Shown: positions 8,488-17,466, numbered from the stretch's first letter. The stretch: 54,370 bases of DNA from Planctomycetota bacterium (GCA_023261505.1 JAHFOV010000005.1:6322-60691); one strand, 5' to 3'. A program made the numbers and translations. Notes: generated by a model from the sequence alone, not told the origin.

Positions 8488-8844
8488 ATGCCTGAGAAAA
8501 GTTTTTCCAAGGAAGAGAGGTTGAGGAAGAGAAGGGAATTTGACAGGGTCTTCCAAGGAGGGAAGGTCTTTAAAGGGGCAATCTTCAATGCTTATGCACT
8601 CGGCAATTCTTTGGGACATCCCCGTATCGGAATAGTCGTGGGAAGGAAGTTTGGTGGTGCGGTACAGCGTAACCGCATCAAGCGCCTCCTCCGGGAAGCT
8701 TACAGGTTGAACAAAAACCTCATAGGGGCGGGCCTCGATATAGTGCTTCTCCCCAGGCCAGGCCATGAGGCCAATTTTAAGTTGTTAGAAAAAGAATTCA
8801 AGAATTTAATAGAGAGGATAAAGAGAAGAGACAGTAGACAGTAG
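8488..8844 (+). CDS. rnpA: Ribonuclease P protein component
   Basis: 118 residues, the family norm. It assists the RNase P RNA in removing 5' leaders from pre-tRNAs. The N-terminus FSKEERLRKRREFDRVFQGG and the RNR motif block QRNRIKRLLREAYR are diagnostic. The start ATG is preceded by AAAGGA (AAAAAGGATTAAGCATG). It is followed after a repeat-filled gap by yidD, part of the usual rnpA-yidD-yidC order, but rpmH upstream and yidC downstream are both missing here. Confidence 0.95.
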   Translation: MPEKSFSKEERLRKRREFDRVFQGGKVFKGAIFNAYALGNSLGHPRIGIVVGRKFGGAVQRNRIKRLLREAYRLNKNLIGAGLDIVLLPRPGHEANFKLLEKEFKNLIERIKRRDSRQ

Positions 8845-8938
8845 ACAGCAAGCAGGGAAAAGGTTTTTTTTAACTGTCGGCTGCCTACTTCCTGCTGTGA
8901 TTTTTTTAACTGCCTACTGTCTACTTCCTACTGTCTAC
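8831..8938. repeat. Family F CTACTGTCTACT inverted repeat between rnpA and yidD
   Basis: GACAGTAGACAGTAGACAG on one arm and CTACTGTCTACTTCC-type units on the other, with T-runs between. It could form a long imperfect stem in the mRNA. Copies are also at 9155-9236, 10163-10215 and inside the coding region at 27731-27782. Confidence 0.75.
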
Positions 8939-8939
8939 T

Positions 8940-9155
8940 ATGATTAAGGGACTCATAATCATCCTCATAAGGAGGATGTATCAGCGTTTCATAGGACCGC
9001 TGTTGCCCCCTTCTTGCCGCTACTCTCCAAGCTGCTCGGAATATATGGCAGAAGCAATCGAAAAAAAGGGGGTACTGATTGGCAGCATAAAGGGACTTTG
9101 GCGTATCTTGAGGTGCCATCCACTAGGGGGTTCAGGGCACGACCCTGTAGACTGA
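8940..9155 (+). CDS. yidD: Membrane protein insertion efficiency factor YidD
   Basis: 71 residues. An amphipathic N-terminal helix ([16 protein letters not shown]) precedes the family core [15 protein letters not shown] with both conserved Cys, and [17 protein letters not shown] at the end. It assists YidC-dependent insertion of membrane proteins. All family hallmarks are present and the length is normal. The ATG directly follows the repeat array, which leaves no canonical Shine-Dalgarno sequence. Confidence 0.93.
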   Translation: MIKGLIIILIRRMYQRFIGPLLPPSCRYSPSCSEYMAEAIEKKGVLIGSIKGLWRILRCHPLGGSGHDPVD

Positions 9156-9236
9156 GTAGAAAGTAGACAGTAGCCAGGGACAAAGTAGAAAATTAATTTT
9201 TCCCTTTATACTGTCTACTGACTACTGTCTACTAAC
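9155..9236. repeat. Family F repeat at the yidD/unknown convergent junction
   Basis: GTAGAAAGTAGACAGTAG and its complement CTGTCTACTGACTACTGTC form an inverted pair filling the gap between two convergent genes. Probably folds as a hairpin. Confidence 0.7.
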
Positions 9237-9554
9237 TTACACTTGGTCAGGGGGTGCACTAGAAGGCAATTCTTTATAGAAGCCATTTTCTTTAAGCTTC
9301 TTGTAAATTTCCAGGCCCTTTTCTGAGGGTTTTACCTCGTAGAAGACGGAGCTGTACTCATAATTCTTTTGTCCTTCTATAAGGGAAGAACTAAGTAAGG
9401 CCTCCACATCGTAGAAAGGGCCCCCCAGCCTACCAAAATTACTATACTTCTGGGTAGCCAGGTAATACTCGCATATACTCCCCAGAGTTCTGGCGATGCG
9501 CCTTATAGTCTCAGAATCCTTTATAGCATTCAAAAATTCTTCGTAGGCCTTCAT
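9237..9554 (-). CDS. Small hypothetical protein
   Basis: 105 residues, family not recognised. Mostly helical and charged; it has YLATQKYSNFGRLGGPFYDVE in the middle and KGLEIYKKLKENGFYKEL near the end. No signal peptide, membrane segment or Cys pair motif is apparent. Codon use looks coding, with a clean frame and normal composition. The only upstream purine stretch is GGGC, so initiation would be weak. It is convergent with yidD and divergent from the acpS cluster. The last residues (SSAPPDQV) run into the repeat. Function unknown. Confidence 0.5.
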   Translation of the reverse strand: MKAYEEFLNAIKDSETIRRIARTLGSICEYYLATQKYSNFGRLGGPFYDVEALLSSSLIEGQKNYEYSSVFYEVKPSEKGLEIYKKLKENGFYKELPSSAPPDQV

Positions 9555-9736
9555 TTTTGCCCAAAAACTTTTAATTTTTGATAAAAACTATACCCTTTTA
9601 CCTATAAATTCAATAAATTTCAATGGCAAAACAGTCGAAATCTATAGAATATGCGGAATCAGTCAGCAGGGGTAAACACTGTACTAATAAGAATGGCTCA
9701 TCGATAGACGTTTTATAAGTTAAGAGAAAATAACGA

Positions 9737-9765
9737 TTGACAATTTTTAGCACGCGGAGTAAAAT
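9737..9765 (+). promoter_or_regulatory. Sigma70-type promoter of the acyl-chain cluster
   Basis: Consensus -35 TTGACA at 9737-9742, a 17 bp spacer and -10 TAAAAT at 9760-9765. It lies 35 bp before the acpS start and is the best candidate promoter for the run acpS to fabG. Confidence 0.65.
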
Positions 9766-9800
9766 TTTTCAACAAATTACTAAGGAAGGTCTTTAGATAG

Positions 9801-10181
9801 GTGTACATAGGAATAGACTTAGTGGAAGTGAAAAGGATAGAAAACCTTTTCTCTCGTTATGAATCTTTTTTGGGACATATTTACACCACTAAAGAAGTAG
9901 AATATTGCCAGAACAAAAAGAACAAGTTCCAGCACTTTGCGGCTAGATTTGCGACAAAAGAGGCTGTTATTAAGGCTTTAGGAGGGGGGGCGGGTTGGAA
10001 GGACATAGAACTTCTTAACGATCCCACTGGTCGCCCTTATCTACAGCTCTATGGAAGGGCCAGGGAGCGCGCGGAGGCGAAGGGGATTGGTAACTACGAA
10101 GTTTCTGTAACGCATACTAAGGATTACGCTGTTGCTCAGGTGCTCCTCATACCCAGAACACTTTCAGTAGGCAGTAAGTAG
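9801..10181 (+). CDS. acpS: Holo-[acyl-carrier-protein] synthase
   Basis: 126 residues. Transfers 4'-phosphopantetheine from CoA to the conserved Ser of acyl carrier proteins. Signatures are IGIDLVEVKRI at the N-terminus (metal-binding Asp) and FAARFATKEAVIKAL (Glu of the metal site, Lys). The GTG start at 9801 gives the canonical N-terminus; AGGAAGG lies upstream. It heads the radical-SAM/ketosynthase cluster, consistent with a role in loading that pathway's carrier protein, although no acyl carrier protein gene is in the window. The last residues (TLSVGSK) are written by a family F repeat. Confidence 0.93.
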   Translation: MYIGIDLVEVKRIENLFSRYESFLGHIYTTKEVEYCQNKKNKFQHFAARFATKEAVIKALGGGAGWKDIELLNDPTGRPYLQLYGRARERAEAKGIGNYEVSVTHTKDYAVAQVLLIPRTLSVGSK

Positions 10182-10215
10182 TAAGCAGTAGGCACTGCCT
10201 ACTCCTTAGTCCCTA
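10163..10215. repeat. Family F-like repeat after acpS
   Basis: AGTAGGCAGTAAGTAGTAAGCAGTAGGC followed by GCCTACTCCTTAG-type complement, overlapping the acpS 3' end. Potential hairpin between acpS and the radical SAM gene. Confidence 0.6.
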
Positions 10216-10243
10216 GTGCCTAGTAATTTTATTGGGAGATAAG

Positions 10244-11719
10244 ATGAAAAAAAGAAAGCTCATCCTCATAAACCCTCATCCCATAGGGAATGTGGGAGAA
10301 GAAAATGTCTCGGTGCTTAACCAGATGCCTGTAAATCTGGGGTACCTGATAACCCTTACCCCCGAACACTGGGAGGTGAATGTTATAGATGAGACCATAG
10401 AGCTTGCATTAGATGAAAATAATCAGCTAACCTTCCAGGGAGCAGACCTTGTTGGGATAACATCTGTGAGTTATCAAGCACCAAGGGCCTACGCTATTGC
10501 TAGTGCCTGCAAAAAGAGAGGCATCCCCGTAGTGATGGGTGGTGTTCATGCTACTACGTATCCCGGCGAAGTTTCACAACATGTAGACACCGTAGTAACA
10601 AAGGAGGCTATATCAGTATGGGGAAAGCTACTCTCAGACTTTGAGCAGGGGAAGCTTCAAAAACTTTATGATGGCGGGTTAACACCGCTGGAGAACCTTA
10701 ATGGTCTTTACCCTGGCAGGGATTTTTTGAAGAAAAAATATAAGTACCGCTATTCTGGTATCATAACTACTGCGGGTTGCCCTTTTAATTGTGAATTCTG
10801 TTCAGTGCCACAATTCCAGGGGAGGAAATATAGGGAAAGACCAATTGAAGATGTTTTGAAAGAGTTTGAGGCCATAAAGGGACAATATAGAGGTCTTGTC
10901 CTAACAGACGAGAACTTTTACGGTCACAGCAAGAAGTCTAACGATAGGGTTAGATACCTTTTTAAGGACATGGTCGAAAGAGGGATATATCAAAACTGGT
11001 TCGGCTTCACCTCTCTTAATATCTATCAGGATGATGAAACTTTGGACTACATGGTAAGAAGCGGTTGTGTGGGGGTGCTCATTGGCATAGAGTCATTAAA
11101 TAAAGATGCCCTTTATTCTATGAACAAAAATGTAAACTTGAGAATAACTATTGAAAGATACTATGAGGCGGTTAAAAACATCCGCAAGCACGGCATCGCC
11201 GTGTGGGGAACCTTTATCTTCGGTAACGACACCGACACCCCTGAGACCTTTGATGAGGTAGCAGACTTTATCTTGAACTCCCAGATTGATATTATGACCT
11301 GCGGTATTCTTTGCCCATTCATCAATACACCCCTTTACAAGCGGCTCGAGGTTGAAAACAGGCTGTTCCGTAACCACTTTCCCGAAGATTGGATTTATTA
11401 CACCTCCCACCACTTAGTCTATATCCTGAAGAAACTCTCTCTTCAAGAATTGATTGATGGGATGGAGAGACTTTATAACAAGCTCTACTCTACAGAGGCC
11501 ATAAGGAAACGTTTCCAGAACTCAAGAGACGTGCTCCAAAACAATAACTCCGCACTATTTGCCTTGAAGGTAAATTGGGATTGGCGAAACGTCTTTAAAC
11601 ATATGTTAGAAAATCTTAAAACTCTTCAGGCCTCAGGAGTGTATGAAGCAGCCCTGAACCGTATTGGTAGAAAAGAAAGGTACGATGAACCATCCAGATT
11701 AGTGGCTACCAAAATATAA
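10244..11719 (+). CDS. B12-binding-domain radical SAM enzyme
   Basis: About 491 residues. An N-terminal cobalamin-binding Rossmann domain (~residues 1-130, with NPHPIGN, VGITSVSY and VVMGGVHATTYP) precedes a radical SAM core whose cluster-binding Cys are 179, 183 and 186 (CPFNCEFC). The C-terminal part (IAVWGTFIFG.DTDTPETFDE) resembles the DUF4070 group that includes hopanoid and chlorophyll-pathway methylases/cyclases. Such enzymes methylate or rearrange unactivated carbons. The ATG at 10244 has GGAG at 5-base spacing and is preferred over the in-frame TTG at 10232. It sits between acpS and the paired ketosynthases with an 11 bp gap, implying modification of a carrier- or lipid-bound acyl chain. 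Exact reaction unknown. Confidence 0.85.
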   Translation: MKKRKLILINPHPIGNVGEENVSVLNQMPVNLGYLITLTPEHWEVNVIDETIELALDENNQLTFQGADLVGITSVSYQAPRAYAIASACKKRGIPVVMGGVHATTYPGEVSQHVDTVVTKEAISVWGKLLSDFEQGKLQKLYDGGLTPLENLNGLYPGRDFLKKKYKYRYSGIITTAGCPFNCEFCSVPQFQGRKYRERPIEDVLKEFEAIKGQYRGLVLTDENFYGHSKKSNDRVRYLFKDMVERGIYQNWFGFTSLNIYQDDETLDYMVRSGCVGVLIGIESLNKDALYSMNKNVNLRITIERYYEAVKNIRKHGIAVWGTFIFGNDTDTPETFDEVADFILNSQIDIMTCGILCPFINTPLYKRLEVENRLFRNHFPEDWIYYTSHHLVYILKKLSLQELIDGMERLYNKLYSTEAIRKRFQNSRDVLQNNNSALFALKVNWDWRNVFKHMLENLKTLQASGVYEAALNRIGRKERYDEPSRLVATKI

Positions 11720-11730
11720 AAGGAATTAGT

Positions 11731-12939
11731 ATGCAAAGAGTGGTGGTAACAGGTATTGGTCTAGTAACAGCCCTCGGTGCCAACGTTAAAGAATCATGGG
11801 AGACAATGTTGGCTGGCAAAGACGGTATAGCTGAGATAACCTCCTTTGATACCTCCATGTACAAGGTTCACAAGGCCTGTGAGGTAAGAAAATTAAATTC
11901 CAACGGACACCTAATCACCAAAAAGCCCTTTACGGTGTATGATTGTCTACTGGCGGCGGCCGGGGAGGCCATGGAAGATAGCGGCCTAAATATTTATAAA
12001 CTTTTAAACAGGGAAAGGGTTGGAGTTTCAGTTGGTACCCTTGCCGGGGAACTCTCCCTCTTTGAGCAAAGACTGAGAAATCACCACGAGAACAAGGCAG
12101 ATGGATTTGACATAGACGTGGCCATGAACTATCCACCAATGACCCTTTCCACTCAACTGGCTGAGGCATTTCAATTGGAAGGGCCTAATATAATCCTCAT
12201 AAATGCCTGCTCCTCAGGTAACCACGCCATTTGCTGGGCCTTTGATGCCATACGGGAGGGCAAGGTAGATGCCATGGTGGTAGGGGGCAGTGATGTTGTA
12301 CCTCAGACAGAATTTACTCACTTCCACAACCTGAAGGCCCTTGCTCCTGAAAAATGTCAGCCTTTTGATAAGAATCGACAGGGATTGGTAGTGGGGGCAG
12401 GGGCTGGTGTTCTCATACTGGAATCTCTTGAGATGGCCTCAAAAAGAGAGGCCAAAACATACGCTGAAATAAAGGGATACGGACTCAGTAGTGATGGCTA
12501 TCATATGACAGCTCCCCACCCTAGCGGAGAAGGGGCAGCGAGGGCCATGGAGTTATCCCTACTCTCAGCAAGATTATCCTATAAAGACGTTGATTACATA
12601 AGTGCGCACGGTACCGGTACACCCTTGAACGATAAAATGGAAACCCTCGCCCTTCAGACTGTCTTTCAGGAAAGGGCCCAGCACCTCCCTTGTAGTTCCG
12701 TGAAGTCTATGATAGGCCATACTATGGGGGCAGCTAGCGCTATTGAATCCATAGTCTGCTGTCTGGTTATAAAAGAAGGGGTTATTCCGCCTACTATTAA
12801 CTTTGAGACAAAAGACCCGGAGTGTAACATAGATTGTGTCCCAAATCAGGCCAGGGAATATAAGGCAAATTACACCCTAAATAACTCCTTCGCCTTCGGC
12901 GGGAACAATGCTAGTATTATCTTTGGTAGAACCCAATAG
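11731..12939 (+). CDS. Beta-ketoacyl-ACP synthase, FabF-like, catalytically intact (KS-alpha)
   Basis: 402 residues, thiolase fold. Performs decarboxylative condensation of acyl-ACP with malonyl-ACP. The catalytic triad is complete: Cys160 in NACSSGNHA, His293 in SAHGTGTP and His330 in KSMIGHTMGA. It is more divergent than a housekeeping FabF (NACSSGN rather than VSACATGxH), closer to ketosynthases of specialised pathways. Start ATG with AAGGA upstream. The next gene is a ketosynthase paralogue without the triad, 27 bp downstream, so the pair resembles the KS-alpha/KS-beta heterodimers of type II polyketide and aryl-polyene systems. Confidence 0.9.
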   Translation: MQRVVVTGIGLVTALGANVKESWETMLAGKDGIAEITSFDTSMYKVHKACEVRKLNSNGHLITKKPFTVYDCLLAAAGEAMEDSGLNIYKLLNRERVGVSVGTLAGELSLFEQRLRNHHENKADGFDIDVAMNYPPMTLSTQLAEAFQLEGPNIILINACSSGNHAICWAFDAIREGKVDAMVVGGSDVVPQTEFTHFHNLKALAPEKCQPFDKNRQGLVVGAGAGVLILESLEMASKREAKTYAEIKGYGLSSDGYHMTAPHPSGEGAARAMELSLLSARLSYKDVDYISAHGTGTPLNDKMETLALQTVFQERAQHLPCSSVKSMIGHTMGAASAIESIVCCLVIKEGVIPPTINFETKDPECNIDCVPNQAREYKANYTLNNSFAFGGNNASIIFGRTQ

Positions 12940-12966
12940 CCCGACAAAAAGAGGGGGTATCTGGAA

Positions 12967-14241
12967 ATGGCCAACCTAAAGAAGGTAGAAAGACAAGCAA
13001 GCACTAAAAAAAAGGTAGTAATAACCGGCATCGGTATTATCTCACCACTAGGTATTGGCCATAAAGCATTCTGGACAAATCTTGTCGAAGGTCGTTCGGG
13101 GGTTTCTCCAATAACTTCCATTGACGTGTCTTCCTACCCATGCAAGCTTGCCGCAGAGGTCAGGGACTTTAATGCAGGAGATTATCTGGGAGATAAAGGT
13201 CTCAAGTACTTAACAAAGGGCACCAAGTTTCTTGCCTCTGCCATTAAACTGGCACTTGAGGATGCTCAGCTACAAAACAATGGTAATTTCCCAGAATATG
13301 CGGGGGTTATAATAGGCTCTGCATTGGGTAATTACTCTCAAACCACAGACTATACTTACAACATATTTAAACTTGGTCCTGACAAACTACTCCCCATGGC
13401 TAGTTACGATGTGGCCCTTAACTCTTCCATCAATTTTGCCTCAGTATTCTTCAAGCTAAAGGGTCCCTCTAGAACCATCTCCTCTGGTTTCACTTCCAGC
13501 ATAGATGCTATAGGCAATGCCTTCAACCTTATTAGAAATAATAGCGATAACCTCCTTATAACCGGCGGTGTGGAGCAAATATCCCTGGATAGCTATCTCC
13601 TATTCCTCCTCCAGGGTCTCCTGTCTGGCTCTCACAACTCAGGGCCTGAAAAGAGCAGTCCCTTCGACAAGCATAGAAATGGTTTCGTCTTAGGTGAAGG
13701 AAGCTATGTCCTTATCCTGGAGGAACTAGACTCAGCCCTCAGGCGTGGAGCAAAAATATATGCTGAGGTAATGGGTTACGGCACAACGTACGTAGGAAGT
13801 AATAGATTCGACTTGGAAGAAAAAACAAGGAGGGTACAAAGGGCCATGGAGCTGGCCCTGGAGGATGGTGCTCTTTCCAGCGACTCTCTTGACCTCATCT
13901 ACGCCAATGGAAATTCCAGTAAACTCCTAGATATGATAGAGGCTCGAGCAATAAAGAATTGTTTGGGAAACACCTTAGGAAATGTATTAATTGCCTCTGC
14001 AAAGCCTCTTGCCGGTGAGTGCTACGGTGCATCTGGTGCTATGCAAGTAGCGTCTTGCGCATTAAGCATGGAAAATTCGCTAGTCCCTCCTATCGCCAAC
14101 CTGCAAGTCCCTGACCCTGAATGCAACCTTAATCTGGTTACAAAGAAGTCGCTTCAAAGAGACGTACATTTTGCTATGGTAAACTCTATAGACCCTGCTG
14201 GGAGTTGTTCTTGTTTGATCCTGGGAAAGGGTCAACCTTAG
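12967..14241 (+). CDS. Ketosynthase-like protein lacking the catalytic triad (KS-beta / chain-length-factor-like)
   Basis: 424 residues with the FabF fold pattern (TGIGIISPLGIGH, GVIIGSALG, SPFDKHRNGFVLGEGSYVLILEE). Aligned gaplessly with its neighbour, the nucleophile Cys becomes Phe175 (GPSRTISSGF), the first His becomes Asn314 (YANGNSS) and the second His becomes Glu351 (PLAGECYGAS). It therefore cannot condense. In type II polyketide systems the inactive partner shapes chain length; here that role is an inference. The substitutions differ from the classical Cys-to-Gln of chain-length factors. The frame is open throughout and the start ATG has no strong Shine-Dalgarno sequence, consistent with read-on from the upstream gene. 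Confidence 0.85.
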   Translation: MANLKKVERQASTKKKVVITGIGIISPLGIGHKAFWTNLVEGRSGVSPITSIDVSSYPCKLAAEVRDFNAGDYLGDKGLKYLTKGTKFLASAIKLALEDAQLQNNGNFPEYAGVIIGSALGNYSQTTDYTYNIFKLGPDKLLPMASYDVALNSSINFASVFFKLKGPSRTISSGFTSSIDAIGNAFNLIRNNSDNLLITGGVEQISLDSYLLFLLQGLLSGSHNSGPEKSSPFDKHRNGFVLGEGSYVLILEELDSALRRGAKIYAEVMGYGTTYVGSNRFDLEEKTRRVQRAMELALEDGALSSDSLDLIYANGNSSKLLDMIEARAIKNCLGNTLGNVLIASAKPLAGECYGASGAMQVASCALSMENSLVPPIANLQVPDPECNLNLVTKKSLQRDVHFAMVNSIDPAGSCSCLILGKGQP

Positions 14242-14410
14242 ACAATGCCCGAATCGCAACTGCAGCCTTCCTGTAAGTGTTCTTTTAACAACCCATCCTA
14301 TACAGGCAGATGTCGCAGGCGCCCTGAAATGGAAATATCGGAACGCATCCCCTATAATTAATGCAATAGTGGCGTGGCATGTTGTTTCTATTAATTAAAG
14401 TGAAATAACT

Positions 14411-16441
14411 ATGATAAGTCTTTTTGACAAGGCAAATATTGGACCTCTGGAGCTTAAAAACCGGTTGATTATGACGGCCATGGATGTGGGTTTTTCTACA
14501 GATGGCTTTATAAACGACCGCTTCATAGACTTTTACGCTGAGAGGGCAAGGGGTGGAGTGAGCCTAATAATAATAGGAGGTTGCTACCCTCACGAGAGTG
14601 GAAAGCACTGGAAGAGTATACTTGGCCTGGATGAAGACCTCTATATCCCCAGCCTTAAAAGGTTTACCGAAGCCATGCACCAACTCGGGGCTAAAACCGC
14701 CACCCAACTCCTTCATGGAGGTCGTTACGCCTCTAGCCTCTTCACAAAAAGGCAACCTGTATCCGCCTCCAGCGTGCCAAGCCGCCTGGCCAAGGATATT
14801 CCTAGACCCCTTACCATTCCCGAAATAAAAGAGATAATTAACAGTTACGCCAGGGCCGCTTTCAGGGCTAGGGAGGCGGGTTTTGATGCCGTGGAAATCC
14901 ATGGTGGCATGGGGTACCTAATAAACCAATTCTTATCACCTATAACCAATCAGAGAAAAGATGAGTACGGAGGGGATCTGCAGGGCAGACTCAGATTCGC
15001 CAGAGAGGTCGTGCAAGCTACCAGGGAGCTCGTGGAAAAGGATTTTCCTATTATCTTTAGGCTAGCGGGGGATGAGCTAATGATGGGGGGAAACAGGATA
15101 AAAGAGAACATCGAGATTGCCAGAGAATTAGCCAGAGTAGGGGTAGACGCCTTTCATGTCTCTCCAGGATGGCACGAGAGCAAGACCCCTATAATGGTTA
15201 TGGCCATTCCGAGAATGGCCTACACCTTCCTAGCGGCCTCTATCAAAGAGAATGTTAACCTGCCTGTTATAGCAGGTGTAAGGATAAATGACCTCTCGGT
15301 GGCTGAAGAATTCCTTAGAGATGGCCAAGCAGACTTTATAGCCATAGGCCGCCCCCTCATTGCAGACCCTGAACTTCCCAAAAAATATAGAGAAGGAACA
15401 TGGGAAGATATCAGGACGTGCATTGCGTGTAACCAGGGATGCTTTGATGAACTCTTGAATATGAAACCCATCTCCTGTCTTTACAACCCACAGGTGGGCC
15501 ATGAAAGAGAGTATATTATCAAGGAAGCACCTGTAAAGAAGAGGGTAATGATTGTAGGTGGCGGTCCTGGAGGGATGGAGGCTGCCAGAGTGGCTGCCTT
15601 GAGAGGACACCAGGTTGCCCTTTATGAAAAGGACTGCTACCTTGGGGGACAGCTACATTACGCCTACAAGCCTCCTGGTCGGGGAGAGTTCCAACATGTT
15701 ATCAGTTACCTTGAAAGACAAATACTAAAATTAGGGGTAAGTGTGAATCTTGGGATAAAGGTTGATACAGAGCTTATTAAAAAGGAACAACCACAGGTAG
15801 TTATTCTCTCCACAGGCTCCCTACCAATTATTCCCCCCATACTAGGGGTAAATGGCAAAAACGTGGTACTTGCCAGGGATGTCCTGGAGAGGAGGGTGCC
15901 GGTTGGAAATCCTGTGGCTATTATAGGGGGTGGGTCAGTGGGATGCGAAGTGGCCCTTTATGTGGCTAAACTGGGAAGCATGAGCCCAGAAGTAGCCCTC
16001 TTCCTCTTAAAGCACCAGATAATAGACCTTGCTACTGCCCTCCAGAGGACCCTCAGAGGGCACCGCAAGGTCACTGTACTTGAAATGAAGAAAAGACTGG
16101 GAAGCGGATTTGGACTTTCTACCCGTTGGGTCATCCTTCAGGAGATGGAAGAAACAGGTATAGAGACCCTAACCGGGGTAAAGGTAAAAGAGATAAAAGA
16201 ATCCGCCTCAGGCGGACCTGGGGGGATTCTATACGAGAAAGAAGGTAGAGGTGGGAGTGACCCTGCCACCTTTTTGCCTGCTGAAACAATCATCCTGGCA
16301 ACGGGCTACATGCCAAACAACTCCCTCTATCAGCAAATGGACAGCCTGGTGCCGGAGATGTATGCCATAGGGGATTGTGTGAAGGTCAGGACGGCTATGG
16401 AGGCCATCCACGAGGGTTTTAAAATCTCACTGAACATATAA
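14411..16441 (+). CDS. Old-yellow-enzyme/2,4-dienoyl-CoA-reductase-type flavoprotein
   Basis: 676 residues. An N-terminal FMN TIM barrel (LFDKANIGPLELKNR, EIHGGMGYLINQFLSP, HVSPGWHE) is followed by a [4Fe-4S] site with Cys337, 340, 344 and 356 (CIACNQGC..SC), then FAD- and NAD(P)-binding Rossmann regions (MIVGGGPGGMEAA at ~378; AIIGGGSVGCEVA). This matches FadH/BaiCD/BaiH-type NADH:flavin oxidoreductases that reduce conjugated enoyl or dienoyl thioesters. In this cluster it could reduce double bonds of the chain built by the ketosynthase pair. ESASGGPGG near residue 600 is encoded by a CCGCCTCAGGCGG repeat. A 169 bp gap separates it from the KS-beta gene. Confidence 0.88.
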   Translation: MISLFDKANIGPLELKNRLIMTAMDVGFSTDGFINDRFIDFYAERARGGVSLIIIGGCYPHESGKHWKSILGLDEDLYIPSLKRFTEAMHQLGAKTATQLLHGGRYASSLFTKRQPVSASSVPSRLAKDIPRPLTIPEIKEIINSYARAAFRAREAGFDAVEIHGGMGYLINQFLSPITNQRKDEYGGDLQGRLRFAREVVQATRELVEKDFPIIFRLAGDELMMGGNRIKENIEIARELARVGVDAFHVSPGWHESKTPIMVMAIPRMAYTFLAASIKENVNLPVIAGVRINDLSVAEEFLRDGQADFIAIGRPLIADPELPKKYREGTWEDIRTCIACNQGCFDELLNMKPISCLYNPQVGHEREYIIKEAPVKKRVMIVGGGPGGMEAARVAALRGHQVALYEKDCYLGGQLHYAYKPPGRGEFQHVISYLERQILKLGVSVNLGIKVDTELIKKEQPQVVILSTGSLPIIPPILGVNGKNVVLARDVLERRVPVGNPVAIIGGGSVGCEVALYVAKLGSMSPEVALFLLKHQIIDLATALQRTLRGHRKVTVLEMKKRLGSGFGLSTRWVILQEMEETGIETLTGVKVKEIKESASGGPGGILYEKEGRGGSDPATFLPAETIILATGYMPNNSLYQQMDSLVPEMYAIGDCVKVRTAMEAIHEGFKISLNI

Positions 16442-16442
16442 A

Positions 16443-16568
16443 AAAGTGACTTTAGACTTTGGACTATAGACATTAGACTTTACACTGCGGACTATAGAAC
16501 GTAGACTTTTCTGCTTAAAGTGGAAGAATACCCTGTTTTTAGTCTAAAGTCCAAAGTCTAAAGTCTAA
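16443..16568. repeat. Family G GACTTTAGACTTTGG inverted repeat
   Basis: GACTTTAGACTTTGGACTATAGAC units on the left and AGTCTAAAGTCCAAAGTCTAAAG on the right can pair into a long stem between the flavoprotein and fabG genes. No copy elsewhere in the window. Confidence 0.7.
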
Positions 16569-16588
16569 TATAGAAATGGAGATTATCC

Positions 16589-17332
16589 ATGTCCTTAAAA
16601 GGTAAGGTGGCAATAGTAACAGGTGGAACCAGGGGTATAGGGAGGGCTATTGTACAGGAACTGGCTAAGAACGGTGTGGACGTGGCCTTCAACTTCCTCA
16701 AGAACTTAGAAAAGGCAAAAGAGGTAGAAAACGAGCTAAATAATCTTGGAGTAAAGGCTTTGCCTGTACAATGCAACGTGGCTGACTTCAATCAGTCCAA
16801 AGAAATGGCAACCACCGCCCTAAAGCACTTTGGGAAGATAGATATTCTTGTAAACAACGCAGGCATTACCAGGGATAATCTTATGATGAGGATGAGTGAG
16901 CAGGAATGGAAGGAGGTAATAGACACTAACCTGAATGGAGCATTCAATATTACAAGGGCTGTGGTATTCCCCATGATGAAGCAAAAGAGTGGTTCTATTA
17001 TAAATATAACCTCCGTAAGTGGGATTATAGGCATGATGGGGCAGGCCAACTATGCCGCCTCTAAGGCAGGGCTTATAGGATTCACAAAGTCTCTCGCCAA
17101 GGAACTAGCCAGATTCAATATTTCAGTAAATGCCGTAGCACCAGGATTCATAGACACTGAGATGACCCAGATGCTGGACAAGAAATATATAGAAGAGGCT
17201 CTTAAGCTTATTCCCATGGGACGAATTGGCAAGCCAGAGGAGATAGGTAAGGCTGTTATATTCTTGGTTTCCGATGCCTCGAGCTATATCACGGGCCAAG
17301 TCCTGAGTGTAGATGGCGGCCTGGCCATGTAA
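16589..17332 (+). CDS. fabG: 3-oxoacyl-[ACP] reductase
   Basis: 247 residues, the FabG norm. NADPH-binding TGGTRGIGRA, the NNAG motif, active-site Ser142, Tyr155 and Lys159 (YAASK), and the C-terminal SYITGQVLSVDGGLAM typical of FabG. Reduces beta-ketoacyl-ACP to the 3-hydroxy form, the step after ketosynthase condensation. It is the closest housekeeping-like member of this cluster. No dehydratase (FabZ), enoyl reductase (FabI) or ACP gene is present, so the pathway must share those from elsewhere or use the flavoprotein upstream as enoyl/dienoyl reductase. Confidence 0.93.
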   Translation: MSLKGKVAIVTGGTRGIGRAIVQELAKNGVDVAFNFLKNLEKAKEVENELNNLGVKALPVQCNVADFNQSKEMATTALKHFGKIDILVNNAGITRDNLMMRMSEQEWKEVIDTNLNGAFNITRAVVFPMMKQKSGSIINITSVSGIIGMMGQANYAASKAGLIGFTKSLAKELARFNISVNAVAPGFIDTEMTQMLDKKYIEEALKLIPMGRIGKPEEIGKAVIFLVSDASSYITGQVLSVDGGLAM

Positions 17333-17333
17333 A

Positions 17334-17458
17334 AAAAATTGCAAATTACAAATTTCAAATTTTGATTTTTGATACGAATTTTTCAACGGCTAGACTGGAG
17401 GGCAGATAATAAAGAATACAAATTACAAATTTGTAATCTATAATTTGTAATCTGCAAT
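17334..17458. repeat. Family E AT-rich repeat after fabG
   Basis: AAATTGCAAATTACAAATTTC units and a second block AATTACAAATTTGTAATC with its complement. Potential hairpins around 17340-17360 and 17415-17457. Confidence 0.65.
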
Positions 17459-17466
17459 ATGAATTT

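Noticed and set aside
14245-14361. 38-codon Cys-containing ORF directly after the KS-beta gene
   Set aside because: No ribosome binding site, no recognised motif; may be a chance ORF in the 169 bp gap.
9801-17332. Calling the cluster a ladderane pathway
   Set aside because: The similarity rests on enzyme types only; no phylogenetic or product evidence can be obtained here.
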